A DNA stretch of 64,000 bases from positions 10,640-74,639 of the forward strand of contig CAZSYU010000008.1 of the NCBI GenBank assembly GCA_964611345.1. Reading direction: 5' to 3'. The DNA comes from JALZVT01 sp964611345. Lineage in GTDB: Bacteria > Pseudomonadota > Gammaproteobacteria > Pseudomonadales > Azotimanducaceae. Position 1 is the first letter of the stretch; each line of letters opens with the position of its first letter. This document shows positions 61,976 through 64,000 of the stretch, in pieces. The notes below the pieces were generated by a model that was given only the letters and a program-made list of their open reading frames with translations, made no database searches and was not told the origin of the DNA. The position numbers and the translations under genes were made by a program.

Positions 61976-63079
61976 ATGACTAATCAAGCGCTGGGTAAAA
62001 CTGCGTTGCATGCCGAGCACGTCGCCGCAGGCGGCAAGATGGTCGACTTCGCAGGTTGGCACATGCCATTGAACTATGGCTCACAGATCGAAGAACACAA
62101 ACAAGTCCGGAGCTGTGCTGGGCAGTTTGATGTGTCGCATATGACGGTGATTGACGCCCAGGGGGTGGGGGCTGCTGATTTTTTACGTCGGGTTGTAGCC
62201 AACAATATTGATAAACTGGAGACCGTTGGGCGAGCGCTTTACGGCGCGCTATTGAACGAGGCCGGTGGCGTTGTTGATGATCTTATTGTTTACCGTCGTA
62301 GCGAGGGCTATCGACTGGTTGTAAATGCTGGCACACGACAGAAGGTGCTCGATTGGCTGGCGTTACAGCAAGGTGAGGACACGACCTTTTCACTCACCGA
62401 GCGACCCGAACTTGCGATTTTAGCGGTGCAAGGTCCGGAAGCGATTGCGCGCTGCAGTGAGGCGTTGCCTAAAACCGCAGCGGCGGCACAGCTAAGACCA
62501 TTTTCAATGCTCGAAGATGACGGTTGGATGGTGGCGCGCACGGGCTATACCGGCGAAGACGGTTTTGAGCTCATTTTGCCCAACACGGATGTCGTGGCTG
62601 CGTTTCGGGCACTAGTGACGGCTGGCGTGCCGCCGATCGGTCTGGGCGCACGCGACACCTTGCGGCTTGAAGCCGGCCTCAACCTCTACGGCCATGACAT
62701 GGATGAGACCGTTAACCCGTTGGCTGCGAACATGGGTTGGACGATTGCCTGGAAGCCAGAAGATCGCGACTTTATTGGCCGGTCAGCACTGGCCGCGATC
62801 AAGACCAACGGCGATCATGAACAACTGTTAGGGGTGCTCTTGCGTGACCGCGGGGTGCTGCGAGAAGGGCAGGAAATCATGACCAATGCGGGTCCTGGCG
62901 TGTTGACCAGTGGGGCCTTTTCGCCAACGTTGGGGTACAGTATCGCCTTTGCTCGAGTGCCTCTGGCGGCCCATGGCAGAGCATCCGTAGAGATTCGCAA
63001 AAAGCAATTCGAGATTGAACTTGTAAAGGCGCCGTTTGTGCGCAATGGCAGTCAGGTGTACCAACCTGCCACCGGATAA
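61976..63079 (+). CDS. gcvT: Glycine cleavage system T protein (aminomethyltransferase)
   Basis: Transfers the methylene group to THF, releasing ammonia. 367 residues: LHAEHVAAGGKMVDFAGWHMP, SCAGQFDVSHMTVID, DDLIVYRRSEGYRLVVNAGTR, RTGYTGEDGFELILPN and GLGARDTLRLEAGLNLYGHDM. AAAGGTGA precedes the ATG. First of gcvT-gcvH-gcvPA; the 53-bp gap after ubiH is too short for a glycine riboswitch. Confidence 0.97.
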   Translation: MTNQALGKTALHAEHVAAGGKMVDFAGWHMPLNYGSQIEEHKQVRSCAGQFDVSHMTVIDAQGVGAADFLRRVVANNIDKLETVGRALYGALLNEAGGVVDDLIVYRRSEGYRLVVNAGTRQKVLDWLALQQGEDTTFSLTERPELAILAVQGPEAIARCSEALPKTAAAAQLRPFSMLEDDGWMVARTGYTGEDGFELILPNTDVVAAFRALVTAGVPPIGLGARDTLRLEAGLNLYGHDMDETVNPLAANMGWTIAWKPEDRDFIGRSALAAIKTNGDHEQLLGVLLRDRGVLREGQEIMTNAGPGVLTSGAFSPTLGYSIAFARVPLAAHGRASVEIRKKQFEIELVKAPFVRNGSQVYQPATG

Positions 63080-63094
63080 AAGAGCTGATTTCTG

Positions 63095-63490
63095 ATGAGT
63101 GAAACACCCAACGAGCTGCGCTACGTAGCCACCCATGAGTGGGCCCGACTGGAAGAAGACGGCACGGTAACCATTGGCATTACGGACCATGCCCAGGACG
63201 CGCTTGGAGATGTCGTTTACGTTGAGTTGCCTGAGCTCGATGTCGACCTGTTGGCAGCCGGTGAAGCTGGCGTTGTGGAATCCGTAAAGGCAGCCTCTGA
63301 CATCTATGCCCCTATTGATGGCAACGTAGTCGCCGTTAACGCGGCTCTCGAAGAACAACCCGAGCTGGTCAACAGCGACCCATTTGGTGCTGGCTGGTTC
63401 TTTAAGCTGCGCCCCCTGGATGCGCCACAGTTGGATGAGCTCTTATCTGCGGCGGATTACACAGAATTGTGCAATGAAGAGGCTCACTGA
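63095..63490 (+). CDS. gcvH: Glycine cleavage system H protein
   Basis: Lipoyl carrier shuttling the aminomethyl group between P, T and L proteins. 131 residues: RYVATHEWARLEEDGTVTIGI, ALGDVVYVELPELD and the lipoylation site GVVESVKAASDIYAP with Lys 65. Length typical. It follows gcvT by 15 bp. Confidence 0.97.
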   Translation: MSETPNELRYVATHEWARLEEDGTVTIGITDHAQDALGDVVYVELPELDVDLLAAGEAGVVESVKAASDIYAPIDGNVVAVNAALEEQPELVNSDPFGAGWFFKLRPLDAPQLDELLSAADYTELCNEEAH

Positions 63491-63502
63491 GCACGCTCTA
63501 TA

Positions 63503-64000
63503 ATGCCGTTTATCCCTCACACTGAGGCCGAGATTGAAGCAATGCTCGGCGTCATTGGTGCTGCCAGCATTGATGATTTGTTTGATGAAATTCCTGGCCA
63601 TTTGCAGGTTGATGGGCTGCACAAAGTGCCTGAAGGCATTTCTGAAATGGCGATGCTCGCAAAGCTCGAAGCCCGCGCCCGACAGGATGACGCTGGTGTG
63701 TGTTTTGTGGGCGCTGGCAGTTACGACCACCATATTCCCGCTGCAGTCTGGGACATCACCGCCCGCGGTGAGTTTATGACGGCATACACGCCTTACCAGG
63801 CTGAGGCCAGCCAGGGCACGCTACAGCTAATTTATGAATACCAATCAATGCTGGCGAAGCTCACGGGCATGGATGTGTCCAACGCCTCGGTTTATGACGG
63901 CGCGTCTGGATTGGCTGAGGCCATGCTCATGGCGGTTCGTGCGAACCGTAAGGCTCCTGCGAAAAAGGTGTTGGTGCCAGAGACGGTGCATCCCTTGTAT
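63503..64000 (+). CDS. gcvPA: Glycine dehydrogenase (decarboxylating) subunit 1, partial
   Basis: N-terminal PLP-protein subunit of glycine decarboxylase; 166 codons visible, running off the right edge. Start ATG 63503: PFIPHTEAEIEAMLGVIG, SIDDLFDEIPGHL, then GAGSYDHHIPAAVWDI, FMTAYTPYQAEASQGTLQ, IYEYQSMLAKLTGMDVSNAS and YDGASGLAEAMLMAVR. The short N-terminus and these motifs are those of the two-subunit (GcvPA/GcvPB) form rather than the single-chain GcvP of E. coli. GcvPB is expected just downstream. Confidence 0.93.
   Translation, partial: MPFIPHTEAEIEAMLGVIGAASIDDLFDEIPGHLQVDGLHKVPEGISEMAMLAKLEARARQDDAGVCFVGAGSYDHHIPAAVWDITARGEFMTAYTPYQAEASQGTLQLIYEYQSMLAKLTGMDVSNASVYDGASGLAEAMLMAVRANRKAPAKKVLVPETVHPLY

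Overview
The window is a chromosomal segment of a gammaproteobacterium. Many blocks keep the gene order known from Pseudomonas and its relatives: spoT-rpoZ-gmk-yicC-rph-pyrE, argB-algC-coaBC-radC-rpmB-rpmG, rsmD/ftsY-ftsE-ftsX-rpoH, hemW-rdgB-metW-metX-yggT-proC-yggS/pilT-pilU, ruvX-yqgE-tonB-gshB-pilGHIJ-chpA-chpC, metF-metK/tkt-pgk-fba, serA/D2HGDH-rpiA/ilvA, and zapB-zapA-6S-ygfA/ygfB-pepP-ubiH-gcvTHP. This fits Pseudomonadales in the broad sense, perhaps a marine lineage; that placement is inference. I see no tRNA, rRNA operon, insertion sequence, phage or CRISPR array.

Layout. 1-4000 (minus): stringent response (spoT, 3' end outside the window), RNA polymerase omega, GMP kinase, YicC. 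4000-6500 (plus): rph, pyrE (interrupted by a 100-N assembly gap) and an exported DUF4124 protein. 6500-12200 (minus): slmA, argB, algC, coaBC. 12200-14650 (plus): radC, L28, L33, mutM and a small exported protein. 14650-15860 (minus): coaD, rsmD. 15865-20700 (plus): ftsYEX, rpoH, DUF423, trmB. 20700-27000 (minus): hemW, rdgB, DUF4426, metW, metX, yggT, proC, yggS. 27150-30400 (plus): twitching ATPases pilT and pilU and a luciferase-like oxidoreductase. 30400-33300 (minus): ruvX, yqgE, a TonB-type protein, gshB. 33700-43400 (plus): the type IV pilus chemosensory (Pil-Chp) operon with a 2180-residue ChpA kinase. 43400-46200 (minus): rsmE, metF, metK. 46500-51000 (plus): tkt, pgk, fba. 51000-56000: serA, D-2-hydroxyglutarate dehydrogenase, rpiA, ilvA. 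56100-58450 (minus): def, ygfA, 6S RNA, zapA, a ZapB-like gene. 58578 to the end (plus): ygfB, pepP, ubiH, gcvT, gcvH and the first part of gcvPA.

The genes are overwhelmingly housekeeping, so the interest lies in departures from standard versions. Aminopeptidase P carries a 78-residue Lys/Arg-rich, histone-H1-like N-terminus. The pilus chemoreceptor PilJ has lost its periplasmic domain, and the adaptation genes pilK and chpB are absent from the locus. pyrE contains a 12-bp tandem repeat encoding PNPG beside its catalytic loop; the N gap inside it is flanked by identical 55-bp sequences, and merging them restores one intact frame. Omega has a long Gly/Ser/Ala tail. The 6S RNA looks enlarged. 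Some expected neighbours (dut, ubiI, gap/pyk) are missing from conserved slots. No clearly undescribed multi-gene defence or biosynthetic system was found.
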